Numbered from the stretch's first letter, positions 36,915-46,571 are shown. The stretch: DNA of 64,000 nucleotides from Ponticoccus litoralis (GCF_039769985.1 NZ_JBDNCH010000004.1:372001-436000), one strand, 5' to 3'. Numbers and translations are program-made. Notes: generated by a model from the letters alone, not told the origin.

Positions 36915-37664
36915 TCAGTAGGCGCCCGAGAGCAGCGTGCCGCCGCCCGGAACCCGCGTGTCGAGATCCAGCGCCCGGAGCATCTGCCAGGTCGTGGCGA
37001 TGGCGGCGGTCAGCACCGGCTTGCCGACCTGCGCCTCCACCGTCGAAACCGCAGGCAGCGAGGGCATCTGCACGCAGGCCGAGAGCACCACCGCATCGAC
37101 CTCCGAGGTGTCCATCTCCGCGACGATGCCGGGCAGGTTCATCGGGTCATGCGCCGCCACCGCCAGGTTGTCCTGGATCTCCAGCGCGCGCCAGGTCACC
37201 ACCTCGATGCCCTCGTTGCGGATGTAGTCCACCACCATCTCGGTCAGCGGCTTCATGTAGGGCGCCACCACCGCGACCTTCCTTGCACCGATCGCCTTGA
37301 TGCCCTCGACCAGAGCCCCGGCGGAGGTCACAACCGGCGCCTCCGCGTCATTGTCGCGGGTCACGCCCTGCAGCCGCTCCTGCGAGGTGCAGTGATAGCC
37401 ATGCCCCATCGACATGATCGCAACCAGGCAGGCATAGCCCATCACGTCCACCCCGGCGTCCGACAGCTCCAGCGCGCAGCGGTCGCTGTCCGCATCCATC
37501 TTCGCCAGCTCTTCCCGCGTCACATGCTTCATCCGCATCCGCGACGAATGAAACGTGAAACGCTCCGGCGCTACCGCCTCTCGCGCACGCAAAAGCGCCG
37601 GAATCTCCGTCTCCATCGTGATGTTGGAAGACGGCACAATCTGGCCGATCCGATACTTGGTCAT
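36915..37664 (-). CDS. nicE: Maleate cis-trans isomerase, NicE/PicG type
   Basis: Protein of 249 residues, near-complete match in pattern to characterised NicE: YRIGQIVPSSNITMETEIPA, ERFTFHSSRMRMKHVT, YACLVAIMSMGHGYH with the first catalytic Cys, and LSACVQMPSLPAV with the second. It converts maleate to fumarate, which enters the citric acid cycle. It is the first gene of the leftward unit nicE-nicD-nicX-nicF-TRAP1, and a putative operator lies 55 bases upstream. Confidence 0.94.
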   Translation of the reverse strand: MTKYRIGQIVPSSNITMETEIPALLRAREAVAPERFTFHSSRMRMKHVTREELAKMDADSDRCALELSDAGVDVMGYACLVAIMSMGHGYHCTSQERLQGVTRDNDAEAPVVTSAGALVEGIKAIGARKVAVVAPYMKPLTEMVVDYIRNEGIEVVTWRALEIQDNLAVAAHDPMNLPGIVAEMDTSEVDAVVLSACVQMPSLPAVSTVEAQVGKPVLTAAIATTWQMLRALDLDTRVPGGGTLLSGAY

Positions 37665-37719
37665 GTCTTTCTCCTTTGTGCCGCCGTGACGGGCACTGCC
37701 CGATCGGACGCGTATTTGT

Positions 37720-37729
37720 GCAGTATACT
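37720..37729. promoter_or_regulatory. Putative MarR operator and promoter in front of the maleate isomerase unit
   Basis: GCAGTATACT, within TTTGTGCAGTATACT, matches the site in front of the decarboxylase gene. Read on the minus strand it contains TATACT, a good -10 box for transcription toward the isomerase gene, so a bound repressor would block it. Confidence 0.55.
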
Positions 37730-37772
37730 TCTTTTTTATCCGGACAGGGTCCTGCCCCTCCCGGCCTGGTCT

Positions 37773-37798
37773 GGCCCGCCCGGCGTCCCGGGCGGGCC
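37773..37798 (-). terminator. Hairpin after the TRAP system 2 genes
   Basis: GGCCCGCCCGG and CCGGGCGGGCC form an eleven-base perfect stem with a CGTC loop, starting eight bases after the stop codon of the large permease gene. There is no T tract, so it may be a stabilising hairpin or a Rho-assisted stop. Confidence 0.6.
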
Positions 37799-37805
37799 GC
37801 GAGGC

Positions 37806-39452
37806 TCAGTCGAAGGGGCTGGCCGATCCGTAATCCGCGCCGCCCACGCTGATCTCGACACTGGCCGGATCGACATCGTCGAAATGCGCGGCTTTGTAGT
37901 GCGTCACCATCTGCGGAAACATCAGCACCAGGATCACCATGGCCAGCTGGATACAGATGAAGGGGATCGAGCCGCGATAGATTTGCCCGGTGGTCACCCC
38001 GGCGACACTCTGGCCGGTCACCTTGTCGGCATAATCCCGGGATGGCGCCACCGAGCGCAGGTAGAACAGCGCAAGGCCGAAGGGCGGATGCATGAACGAG
38101 GTCTGCATGTTCACCGCGATCAGGACGCCGAACCAGACCATGTCGATCCCGAAGGTCTCGGCAACCGGGCCGATCAGCGGAATGACGATGAACGCCAGCT
38201 CGAAGAAATCGAGGAAGAAGGCCGCGATGAAAACGAAGACCGACACGAAGATCAGAAATCCCAGCTCTCCCCCCGGCAGGTTCAGCAGCAGGTGTTCGAC
38301 CCAGAGGTCGCCATTCACCGCCCGGAAGGTGAGCGCGAAGACAGTGGAACCCACCAGGATGAAGATCGCGAAGCTGGTCAGGCGCATCGTCGCCTCCATC
38401 GCCTGGTAGAACCGCGCGAGGCTGAGCCGCTTCTTGGCCAGCGCAAGCACCAGCGCGCCCAAGGCGCCCATTGCGCCGCCTTCGGTCGGGGTGGCGACGC
38501 CGATGAAGATCGTGCCGAGCACGAGGAAGATCAGGGTCAGCGGCGGAACCATGGCAAAGATCGTGCGCTGCGCGATCTGCGACAGCAAGTTCAACGACAG
38601 AAGCCGGTCGATACAGGCAATGGCAAAGACCACGAGGCTCCAGCCGGACAGGGCCAGCACGGTCCGCGCGCCGCGCGTTGCTTCCGGGTCGACCAGCAGG
38701 GACATGCCGAGCCAGGTTGCCACGCCACCGACGGCGAAGGCGACCAACAGCGACAGTGCGCCCGAGCGCCCCTTCTCCGTGCGCCCGGCCATCACCTCGG
38801 CGGGCAGCGAGGGCGTCTTGCGGGGCCGGAACAGCGCAATGTAGGCCACATAAAGCATGTAGGCGCCGGTCAGCACGAGGCCCGGGATGATCGCGCCCTG
38901 ATACATGTCCCCGACCGGACGGCCCAGCTGGTCGGCCAGGATGATCAGGGTGAGCGAGGGCGGAATGATCTGCGAAAGCGTGCCCGAGGCCGCGATCACG
39001 CCGGTGGCGACGCTGCGGTCATAGCCGTAGCGCAACATGATCGGCAGCGAGATCAGCCCCATCGAGATCACCGAGGCCGACACCACGCCGGTGGTGGCGG
39101 CCAGCAGCGCGCCGACCGCGATCACCGCGAAAGCCAGCCCGCCGCGGACCGGCCCGAAAAGCTGGCCGACCGTCTCCAGCAGATCCTCGGCCATGCCGGA
39201 GCGTTCCAGCAGAAGCCCCATGAAGGTGAAGAATGGCAGCGCCAGCAGCACGTCGTTCATCATGATGCCGAAGACGCGCTGCGGCAGGACCTGAAGCAGT
39301 GAGGACGACAGAAGCCCCAGCTCGATGCCGACGAAGGCGAAGATGATGCCGCAGGCGGCCAGCGAGAAGGCCACCGGGAAGCCCAGGAGCATCAGCACGA
39401 TCAGGCTGAAGAACATGATCGGCGCGATGTTTTCGATCAGAAAAGCGGTCAT
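37806..39452 (-). CDS. TRAP transporter large permease, system 2
   Basis: Membrane protein of 548 residues, longer than the usual 430, as in the mannitol/chloroaromatic-type DctM group, which has extra central segments. SGTLSQIIPPSLTLIILADQ and GVATPTEGGAMGA are typical. ATG 39452 overlaps the stop of the small permease gene (ATGA). The C-terminus extends into a hydrophilic tail. System 2 is the first leftward unit after the MarR gene and has its own operator pair. Confidence 0.9.
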   Translation of the reverse strand: MTAFLIENIAPIMFFSLIVLMLLGFPVAFSLAACGIIFAFVGIELGLLSSSLLQVLPQRVFGIMMNDVLLALPFFTFMGLLLERSGMAEDLLETVGQLFGPVRGGLAFAVIAVGALLAATTGVVSASVISMGLISLPIMLRYGYDRSVATGVIAASGTLSQIIPPSLTLIILADQLGRPVGDMYQGAIIPGLVLTGAYMLYVAYIALFRPRKTPSLPAEVMAGRTEKGRSGALSLLVAFAVGGVATWLGMSLLVDPEATRGARTVLALSGWSLVVFAIACIDRLLSLNLLSQIAQRTIFAMVPPLTLIFLVLGTIFIGVATPTEGGAMGALGALVLALAKKRLSLARFYQAMEATMRLTSFAIFILVGSTVFALTFRAVNGDLWVEHLLLNLPGGELGFLIFVSVFVFIAAFFLDFFELAFIVIPLIGPVAETFGIDMVWFGVLIAVNMQTSFMHPPFGLALFYLRSVAPSRDYADKVTGQSVAGVTTGQIYRGSIPFICIQLAMVILVLMFPQMVTHYKAAHFDDVDPASVEISVGGADYGSASPFD

Positions 39453-40058
39453 TTGTCGCCCCGTCCCTCGTCGTCGGCCTTGTCCAGCTCGGCCTTCAGT
39501 TCCTGCATCAATTCCTCTTCCTCGCTCGGACCGGCAGGCTGCATCGGATCCGGGCACCGGCCCATCAGGAACCCGAGGCATTTGATCAGGTGAGACAGCC
39601 CCGCCAACAGCAGAAATCCGAAGCCGAGCGGCACCAGAAGCTTGGCCGGCCAGCGGATAAGCCCCCCGGCATTGGGCGATGTTTCACCGCTTTCGAAAGA
39701 CGCCAGAAAATTGGGAATGCCGTACCAGACGATCAGCAGAACCGCCGGAAACATCAGGAACACGACCCCAAGGATCTCGATCCAAAGCTGAACGCGCCGC
39801 GGAAGTTTCGAGGCCAGGATATCGACCCTGACATGGCCGTTTTTCAAAAGCGTGTATCCGGTACAGCAGCAGAAAGATCACGCCGAAGAGATAAAGCTGG
39901 GCTTCCAGCCAGGCGTTCGAGCTGACCTGAAAAAACTTGCGGCTCAGCGCGTTGCCCGCGCTGACCAGGACGGCGATGATGACGGCCCAGGGCAGGATAC
40001 GCCCCAGAACCAGGCTCATGCCGTCAATGGCGCGCGAGAAATGGAGTAATGCGGTCAT
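39449..40058 (-). CDS. TRAP transporter small permease, system 2 (one frameshift)
   Basis: DctQ-type protein of about 202 residues. The first part (MTALLHFSRAIDG to EAQLYLFGVIFLL) and the second part (GYTLLKNGHVRVDILASKL to the end) are in different frames, joined by removing one base near 39868 (LLCTGYTLLKN). Four membrane segments result, with a charged C-terminal tail (EEEELMQELKAELDKAD). ATG 40058 has AAGGAAG upstream. The break is in a CAG repeat and abuts a GTAC. Confidence 0.8.
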
Positions 40059-40087
40059 TGGCTTCCTTTCGGACACGGGGCAGCGCC

Positions 40088-40112
40088 CCGGCGCCGCGGG
40101 CGGCGGCGCCGG
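40088..40112 (-). other. Intercistronic hairpin between binding protein and small permease
   Basis: CCGGCGCCGC and GCGGCGCCGG pair perfectly over ten bases with a GGGCG loop, in the 79-base gap between the two genes; GGGGC/GCCCC beside it can form another short stem. This position fits a hairpin that raises binding-protein message level over that of the permeases. Confidence 0.55.
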
Positions 40113-40137
40113 ATCATCGTGTCGAAACTGGCTGGAG

Positions 40138-41231
40138 TTACTGGTTGCGGGTCACGGCGCCGGTGGTGAAGCCGTCCAGGGCGTTCTCGGCGATACGGAA
40201 CCAGGCCGCCTCGTCCTGCTGGAATTTCTTCCACTGCGGATAGATCTCGGCGAAGCGCGGGCTTTCGTCGGAAAGTTCCTGCCAGACCTCCTGCGCCGCC
40301 GCATAGGCCGCTTCCATGACCTCGCGCGGGAAATAGGCCACTTTCGCGCCTTCCGCGATCAGCTTGCGGATGGCGATCGGGTTCAGCGCGTCATACCGCG
40401 CCAGCATGTCGCGCGACTGCTCGGCACAGGCGGTCGCGAAGACTGCCTGAAGATCGGCAGGCAGGTTGGCCCAGGCCTCTTGCCCGACAAGACAAGTAAT
40501 CGCGGCACTGCCTTCCCACCAGCCCGGCGAATAGTAGTAGGGCGCGACCCGGTGCAGACCGAGGCGGTAATCGTCATGCGGGCCGATCCATTCGGCGGCG
40601 TCGATCGCGCCCTTCTCCAGCGACGGATAGATGTCGCCGGGGGCGATCTGCTGCGGCACGGCGCCCAGTTTCGACAGCACCTTGCCGCCAATACCGCCGA
40701 TCCGCATGGTCAGGCCCTTGACGTCTTCGAGCGAGTTGATCTCCTTGCGGAACCAGCCGCCCATCTGCACGCCGGTGTTGCCGACGTTGAAGTTCACCAC
40801 ATTGAAGTCGCTGTAGAGCTTGCGCAGCAGTTCCTGACCGCCGCCCTGCACCAGCCAGGCCAGCTGCTGGCGGGCATTGAGACCGAAGGCCATACCGGCA
40901 TCGAAGGCAAACGCCGGCTCGCGGTCGACGTGGAACGAGGCCAGCGTGTGGCAGCACTCGACAGAGCCCTGCCCGACCGCCTCGAGGTTCTGCGGAGCGG
41001 GCACGATCTCGCCGCCCGGGAAGACCCGGATCTCGAACCGGTACCGCCGGACAGTTCCTTGACCCGTTCGCACAGAAGTTCGGCAGAGCCGTACATCACG
41101 TCCGGGGTGTTCGGCCAGCTGGTCGACATGCGCCAGCGGACGACATCCTGGGCGCGGGAAACAGAGGGGGCGGCCATCAGGCCGGCCCCGGTTGCCGCCG
41201 CCGTGGCTGTCAGGAAATTGCGTCTTTTCAT
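40138..41231 (-). CDS. TRAP transporter substrate-binding protein, system 2 (one deletion as read)
   Basis: Periplasmic protein of about 364 residues with a twin-arginine-type signal (KRRNFLTATAAATGAGL, cleavage near VSRAQD). The first 67 residues end in ERVKELSGG; one C missing near 41041 shifts the frame, and YRFEIRVFPGGEIVPAPQNL continues the protein to the stop at 40138. GAIDAAEWIGPHDDYRLG is typical of the DctP7/mannitol-chloroaromatic group, and GGGQEL and GNTGVQMGGWF recur in the binding protein of system 3 (47166). ATG 41231 has GGGAGGA upstream. Confidence 0.85.
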
Positions 41232-41277
41232 TCGGTATCCTCCCTTTGGCCGCAGGCTCCTCAACCTGCGATACAAT

Positions 41278-41308
41278 GTATGCTGTACAAATAACATGCA
41301 GTACACTG
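41278..41308. promoter_or_regulatory. Pair of putative MarR operators in front of TRAP system 2
   Basis: GTATGCTGTACA at 41278-41289 and GCAGTACACTG at 41298-41308 resemble the two halves of the site at 31423. On the minus strand TTGACA (41321-41316) lies just upstream of them and is a good -35 box, so a protein bound here would cover the promoter of the TRAP genes. Confidence 0.5.
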
Positions 41309-41505
41309 AACGATGTGTCAAGAATACATGTTCAGGAATAAATCGTTTATTTTCAACTTATTGAATGCTCGACAGGAAAAGGAACCGGCCAGAATGTCGC
41401 ACCGGCAATGCGGCAAACCGCATCGTCATCACGCTGAACCGGCAGAGCCGGAATCGGTGGGGCCGGGCAACATGGCGACCGATTCCGGCGGGCCTTCCGC
41501 GCGGT

Positions 41506-42018
41506 CTAGATCCGCTGGCTCATCGGCGCGCGGGAGGCATCGTTATTCGCGTCGATCATCTTGCGCAAAGCGCGCATGAAGACCTTGTACTCCTCGGGAG
41601 TCAGCGGCGACACCATCCGGTCCTGGGCATCTTCCATCAGCGGCTGCACCTCGCGTACCATTCGGCGGCCCGCCTCGGTGATATGCACGATCAGCGCCCG
41701 CCGATCCTGCTTGGACCGCTCCCGCGAGGCAAGACCGCGATTGACCAGCCGCTTAATGACATCAGCGCCGCTGGTCCGGTCGATGCCGACGATCTTGGAG
41801 ATCGACAGCTGATCCATCTCGGCATCCGAGCACAGCACCGAAAGCACCGCAAACTGCACGGCGGTCAGGTCCAGCCCCTCGCAGGCCTGGGTGAACAGGC
41901 CGATGTGAATCTGATGCAGACGCCGCACGAGATAACCGGGCCGGTCCCAAAGATCCGCGTATTTCTCGGCGTTCTTGTTCTCGATGGCGGCCTGCTCGTT
42001 CACCACGTTGTTCTTCAT
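41506..42018 (-). CDS. MarR-family transcriptional regulator (PicR-like)
   Basis: Protein of 170 residues with the MarR winged helix: LTAVQFAVLSVL, SISKIVGIDRTSGADVIKRL as recognition region, and the wing RSKQDRRALIVHITEAG. It is divergent from the molybdenum hydroxylase genes. MarR regulators control both nicotinate (NicR) and picolinate (PicR) clusters and are released by the hydroxylated pyridine carboxylate. ATG 42018 is preferred; GTG 42021 is one codon upstream. Confidence 0.88.
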   Translation of the reverse strand: MKNNVVNEQAAIENKNAEKYADLWDRPGYLVRRLHQIHIGLFTQACEGLDLTAVQFAVLSVLCSDAEMDQLSISKIVGIDRTSGADVIKRLVNRGLASRERSKQDRRALIVHITEAGRRMVREVQPLMEDAQDRMVSPLTPEEYKVFMRALRKMIDANNDASRAPMSQRI

Positions 42019-42092
42019 CACGGTTTAACCTTCTCTACTGGGCCAGGCGCGTCACGCCGGATGGCTGGCGCACTGCCCTTGTAACAATTTCA

Positions 42093-42124
42093 TTGCCTGA
42101 CGCAAATTAAGGGGTATACTGATC
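42093..42124 (+). promoter_or_regulatory. Promoter of the molybdenum hydroxylase operon with overlapping operator
   Basis: TTGCCT (42093-42098) and TATACT (42115-42120) are sixteen bases apart, 70 bases before the large-subunit start. GTATACTGATC at 42114-42124 overlaps the -10 box and resembles the other putative MarR sites of the cluster. Confidence 0.5.
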
Positions 42125-42190
42125 ATTGTTGTCAAGGTACTAGACCCACACCTTCCACAACTATCACACGTCGGTCTAGCGCAGCAGGGA

Positions 42191-44549
42191 ATGGAGGCGA
42201 GATTGGGCACAGGCATCGGAGCGCGCGTGGCGCGCAAAGAGGACAGTCGGCATCTGAAGGGCAAGGCAGAGTTCGTCGGCGACATCAAGCTTCCGGGCCT
42301 GTGGGAGGCGGCCTTCGTCCGCAGCCCGCTGGCCCATGCGACGCTTGGCCGGATCACCAAGCCTGCGGGCGCGGAAGGCCGCGTGTTCACCGCCGAGGAC
42401 ATGAGCGACCTGGCGCCTATTCGCACTGTCTCGACCCTGCCCGGCTACAAGCTTTCGGATTACCCGGCGCTGGCCCGCGACAAGGTGCGCTACGTGGGCG
42501 AATGCATTGCCATCTGCATCGCCCCCACCCGCGCCGAGGCCGAAGACCTCGCCGAAGCCGTCGAGGTCGACCTGACGCCCCTGCGTCCGGTGACCGACGT
42601 GGTGACCGCGCTTAAGGACGACGCGCCGCTGCTGCACGAGGACTGGGGCGACAATCTTTTCCTGACCACCGCATATGACAGCGACCTGAGCGAGGCCAAG
42701 GCCAAGGCGACCGTCGTACTGGAACGCGAGTTCAAAACCGCCCGCCAGGCGATGAACCCGATGGAGGGCAAGGGCGTGCTGGCGCATTGGGACCACAAGG
42801 CCGACCAGCTTCAGGTCCATACCTCGACCCAGGTGCCGCATGTGATCCGCACCGGCATCGCCGAATGCCTCGGGCTGGATCAGGCCAATGTTCGGGTGAT
42901 CGCGCCCGACGTGGGCGGCGGCTTCGGCTACAAATGCGTCCTTCAACCCGAAGAGCTCTCGGTCTCCTGGGTTGCCCGCAAGACCGACCGCCCGATCCGC
43001 TGGACCGAGGACCGGCGCGAACACCTGACTGCCGGGGCCAACACCCGCGAACACAGCTACAAGGTCACCGCCTATGCCGACGACAGCGGGCGGCTTCTGG
43101 GGCTGGATGCGGATATCTGGGTAGACGTCGGCGCCTATTCGGTCTGGCCCTTCACGGCCTGCCTCGAAGCGGCACAGGCCGGTGGCAACCTGCCCGGCCC
43201 CTACGACCTTCCGGCCTATGCCTGCCGGACCTACTCTGTGGCCACCAACAAGCCCGCCTTCACGCCCTACCGCGGGGTGGCGCGCCCCGGGGTCTGCTTC
43301 GTGATCGAGCTGATCATGGATGCCATCGCCCGCGCGGTCGACCGCGACCCGCTGGACGTGCGCTGTCTCAACCTCGTGCAGGGCAGCGCGATGCCCTATA
43401 CCAACATCACCGGCAAGTTCTACGACTCCGGCGATTATCCCGCCGCCGCCCGCGAGGCCGCGCGGATGATCGACGCGGACCAGTTCCGCGAGCGCCAGCG
43501 CGCCGCCGCGGCCGAGGGCCGGTTCATCGGCCTTGGCTTTGCCAGCTTCACCGAGCAATCCGCCCATGGGGCCAAGGTTTTCGGGTCATGGGGGCTGTCG
43601 GTGGTGCCGGGATACGAACAGGCCACCGTCAAGCTGAACCCCTCGGGCGCGGTCGAGGTGCTGTCGGGCAACCACTCCTTCGGCCAGGGGCTGGAGACCA
43701 CGATCGCGCAGGTTGCCTGCGAATGGCTGAACGTCGACATCTCGCGCGTGCGCGTGCTGATGGGCGACACCGGGCGGACGCCGAACTCTTTCGGGGCCTT
43801 CGCCTCGCGCGGGATGGTGATGGCCGGCGGCGCCGTGTCCAAGGCCGCCGAGGAACTGGCGCGCCGCATTCGGCTGCATGCCGCACATCTGCTGCAATGC
43901 CAGCCCGAGGGGGTGGTCCTGCGCGACGGCGCCGCCTGGAACGATCAGGCCTCGGTCAGCTTTGCCGAGATCGCCCGCACCTGGTATCTGCGCCCTGACC
44001 TGCTGCCCGAGACCGTCGAAACCACCGGGCTGGAAGTCACCGAGGGCTACAAGCCCGATATCGACACCGGCGTGTTCACCTATGCCACCCATGCGGCCAT
44101 CGTCGAGGTCGACCCGGACACCGAGCCGCACCGAGATCCTCGATTACGTCATTTTCGAGGATTGCGGGCGCCGGGTGAACCCGCTGATCCTGGACGGGCA
44201 ATCCTATGGCGGCGCGGCGCAGGGGATCGGCACCGCGCTGTTCGAGGAAACCCTTTACGACGGCGCAGGCCAGCCGGTGACCTCGACCCCGGCCGACTAC
44301 ATCATGCCGGGGCCTGCCGAGCTGCCGCATTTCCGGCTGGGGCACAGCGAAACCCTGTCCCCCTATTCGAGACACGGGATCAAGGGCGTCGGGGAAGGCG
44401 CGGCCATTGCGCCCGCGGGCGCCATTGTCAACGCGATCAACAATGCCCTGGCCCCGCTCGGGGTCGAGCTGAACCAGGTGCCCGCAACCCCGCACCGCGT
44501 CCTTTCGGCGATCTTCGCCGCGCAATCCAGGAAAGAGGCCGCACAATGA
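42191..44549 (+). CDS. Molybdenum hydroxylase large subunit, PicA-like (one frameshift)
   Basis: Xanthine dehydrogenase-family molybdopterin-binding subunit of about 785 residues. Features in order: GARVARKEDSRHLKGKAEFV start, GGGFGYKC, PYRGVARPGVCFVIELIMDA, GSWGLSVV, NHSFGQGLETTIAQVACEWL and KGVGEGAAIAPAGAI with the catalytic Glu. The frame shifts at 44124, where removal of one A gives VDPDTGRTEILDYVIFEDCG and a natural end at 44549, overlapping the next start (ATGA). The enzyme hydroxylates an aza-aromatic ring carbon next to nitrogen using water. In this cluster the likely substrate is picolinate (C6); nicotinate or a related acid is the alternative. Confidence 0.87.
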
Positions 44550-45367
44550 AACCCGTCGCATTCTCGCATCTGCGCGCCGACACCGCCGAGGCCGCAGCCA
44601 AGGCACTGGGCCAGGGCGCCAAGATCCTCGCCGGAGGCCAGTCGCTTGGCCCCATGCTGAACCTCAGGCTGGCCCGCCCCGAGGCGCTTGTCGGCGTCTC
44701 GCGCCTGCCCGGACTGTCCGAGATCCGCGAGGCCGGGGACCGTATCGTCATCGGGGCGGGCGTCACCCATGCCCGGATCGAGGATGGCGCCGCCGCCATC
44801 GCGCTGCCGCCGATGATGCGCCACGTGGCACGCGGCATCGCCTATCGCGCGGTGCGCAACAAGGGCACCATCGGCGGGTCGCTGGCCCATGCGGACCCCG
44901 CCGCCGACTGGCTGAGCTGCCTGACCGCGCTGGATGCGGGGCTGGTCCTTCAGGACGCGACCGGCAAGGACCGGCGGGTGCCGATCGCGGGCTTCATGCT
45001 GGGGGCCTATCGCACCGTTCTGGCCCCCGAGGACATCCTGACCGGCATCGAAATCCACCCCCGGATGCGCGACGCGCTCTGGGGCTACGACAAGGTCTGC
45101 CGCAAGGTGGGTGAATTTGCCGATGCCATCGGCGCCCTCGTGGTCCATCCCGACAGCGGCTTCATCCGGCTTGTCGCCGGGGCCACCGGCGGCCCGCCGC
45201 TGATCCTGACCGAGCTTGGCGCGGAGATCGCCGCCAGTGCCACGCATCCCGGTCGCGACACGGTGCGCGCCGCGCTTTCCGCCCGACTGACCGATGCCGA
45301 TGACGTGAAGCTGCATCTGCTGACCACGGCCCTGTGCCGCGCGATCGAAAAGGTACTGCCCGCATGA
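44546..45367 (+). CDS. Molybdenum hydroxylase FAD-binding subunit
   Basis: CO dehydrogenase/xanthine dehydrogenase medium-subunit family, 273 residues. AKILAGGQSLGPMLNLRLA binds FAD pyrophosphate and GTIGGSLAHADPAADW is the second FAD motif (usual form TIGGxxxxxDPxAD). It passes electrons from the iron-sulfur subunit to the acceptor. Four-base overlaps join it to both neighbours. Confidence 0.92.
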   Translation: MKPVAFSHLRADTAEAAAKALGQGAKILAGGQSLGPMLNLRLARPEALVGVSRLPGLSEIREAGDRIVIGAGVTHARIEDGAAAIALPPMMRHVARGIAYRAVRNKGTIGGSLAHADPAADWLSCLTALDAGLVLQDATGKDRRVPIAGFMLGAYRTVLAPEDILTGIEIHPRMRDALWGYDKVCRKVGEFADAIGALVVHPDSGFIRLVAGATGGPPLILTELGAEIAASATHPGRDTVRAALSARLTDADDVKLHLLTTALCRAIEKVLPA

Positions 45368-46546
45368 CCATGCACACCACCGACCTCGCCACGCAACAAA
45401 CCGTGCCCGAACCGCTGGACATCCGCCTGACCGTGAACGGCAGCGACAGCGCCGTGCGGGTCGCCCCGCGCACCCAACTGGCCGAGATCCTGCGCGACGA
45501 ACTGAACCTGACCGCCACGCATCTGGCCTGTGAACAGGGGGTCTGCGGCGCCTGCACGGTGATGGTGGACGGTCGCCCGGTCCGCGCCTGCCTGACCTTC
45601 GCCCGCGATTGCGACGGCAGCCGGGTCGATACCCTGGAAGGCTGGCAGGGCGACCAGTTGATGGACCGGCTGCGCGATGCCTTCCAGCGCAACCACGCGC
45701 TGCAATGCGGCTTCTGCACGCCGGGCATGATGACCACCGCCCGCGACCTCGTAGAGCGGCTGGACAATGCCGATGAGACTCGCATCCGCAACGAGCTGTC
45801 CGGCAACCTGTGCCGCTGCACCGGCTATGTCGGCATTGTGGGCGCGATCCGCGAGGTGATCGAGGAACGCGACGCCGCAGGCATTCCCGCCCGCCCGACG
45901 GCGCCGATGGCACCACGCCAGGCACCCGGTTTCGCCCCCTTCACCGCCCGCCCGGACACGACCGCCGAGGTCACCCCGGCGATGTCCGGCGAAAGCCGGG
46001 TCGAGGACGGCTGGACCGTCGTGCGCCGCAAGGTGGTGCTGGACCATCCCCCCGAAGCGGTCTGGGCGCATTTCCGCGATCTGCCCGCAGTGGCGCGATG
46101 CCTGCCCGGCGCAGACCTGTCTGAAACCGACGGCGAACGGTTCTCCGGTCATGTCGGCGTGCGCTTCGGCCCGATCTCGGCCCGCTTCGAGGGCGAGGGC
46201 CGCTTTGCCGCCGACGATGCCACCCGCGAAGGCAAGGTCAGCGAGCCGCGGCAAGGATCGCGGCGGCCAGTCGGGTGTCGAGGGCGAACTGAGCTTCACG
46301 GTCAATCAAGGCGAGATGGCCACGAAATCGACAGTCGACGTGGCCTTTCGCTTTCGCATCGAGGGCGTTCTCGGCCAGTTCAACCGCCCCGAACTGGTCA
46401 ATGGCCTCGTGGACTACATCCTTGGGGAATTCGTGGCCAACTGCAACGCGGTCCTGTCCGGCGGCGCGGTGCGCGAGAGCCGGGGCGTCAGCTTCATGGC
46501 CGTGGCCCTGTCGGTCCTCAAGGGGCTGTTCCGGCGCCGCGGCTAA
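45364..46546 (+). CDS. Molybdenum hydroxylase [2Fe-2S] subunit fused to a CoxG/SRPBCC domain (one frameshift)
   Basis: The first 165 residues are the iron-sulfur subunit: CEQGVCGACTV and a further Cys bind the plant-type cluster, and CGFCTPGM with CRCTGY bind the second. After a proline/alanine-rich linker, residues about 215-390 are a CoxG-type SRPBCC domain (VVLDHPPEAVWAHFRDLPAV, CLPGADL; NRPELVNGLVDYILGEFVAN). CoxG proteins are maturation or membrane-anchoring factors of CO dehydrogenase-like enzymes and are usually separate. The frame shifts at 46244; removing one A gives EGKVSGRGKDRGGQSGVEGE and the stop at 46546. ATGA overlap with the FAD subunit gene. Confidence 0.85.
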
Positions 46547-46553
46547 TGGGTCC

Positions 46554-46571
46554 ACCGGCCTTCGGGCCGGT
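46554..46571 (+). terminator. Hairpin after the molybdenum hydroxylase operon
   Basis: ACCGGCC and GGCCGGT form a seven-base stem closed by a very stable TTCG loop, eight bases after the stop codon. No T tract follows, so termination is likely but not certain. Confidence 0.55.

Noticed and set aside
36786..39302. Long plus-strand open frame opposite maleate isomerase and TRAP genes
   Set aside because: Product is a low-complexity His/Arg/Gln-rich sequence without conserved blocks.
27051..46546. Reading the cluster as a nicotinate pathway
   Set aside because: The lower pathway is shared, but no NicC-type flavin monooxygenase and no NicB-type cytochrome-linked hydroxylase subunit are present, while a decarboxylase and Rieske oxygenase are. 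Nicotinate remains a weaker alternative.
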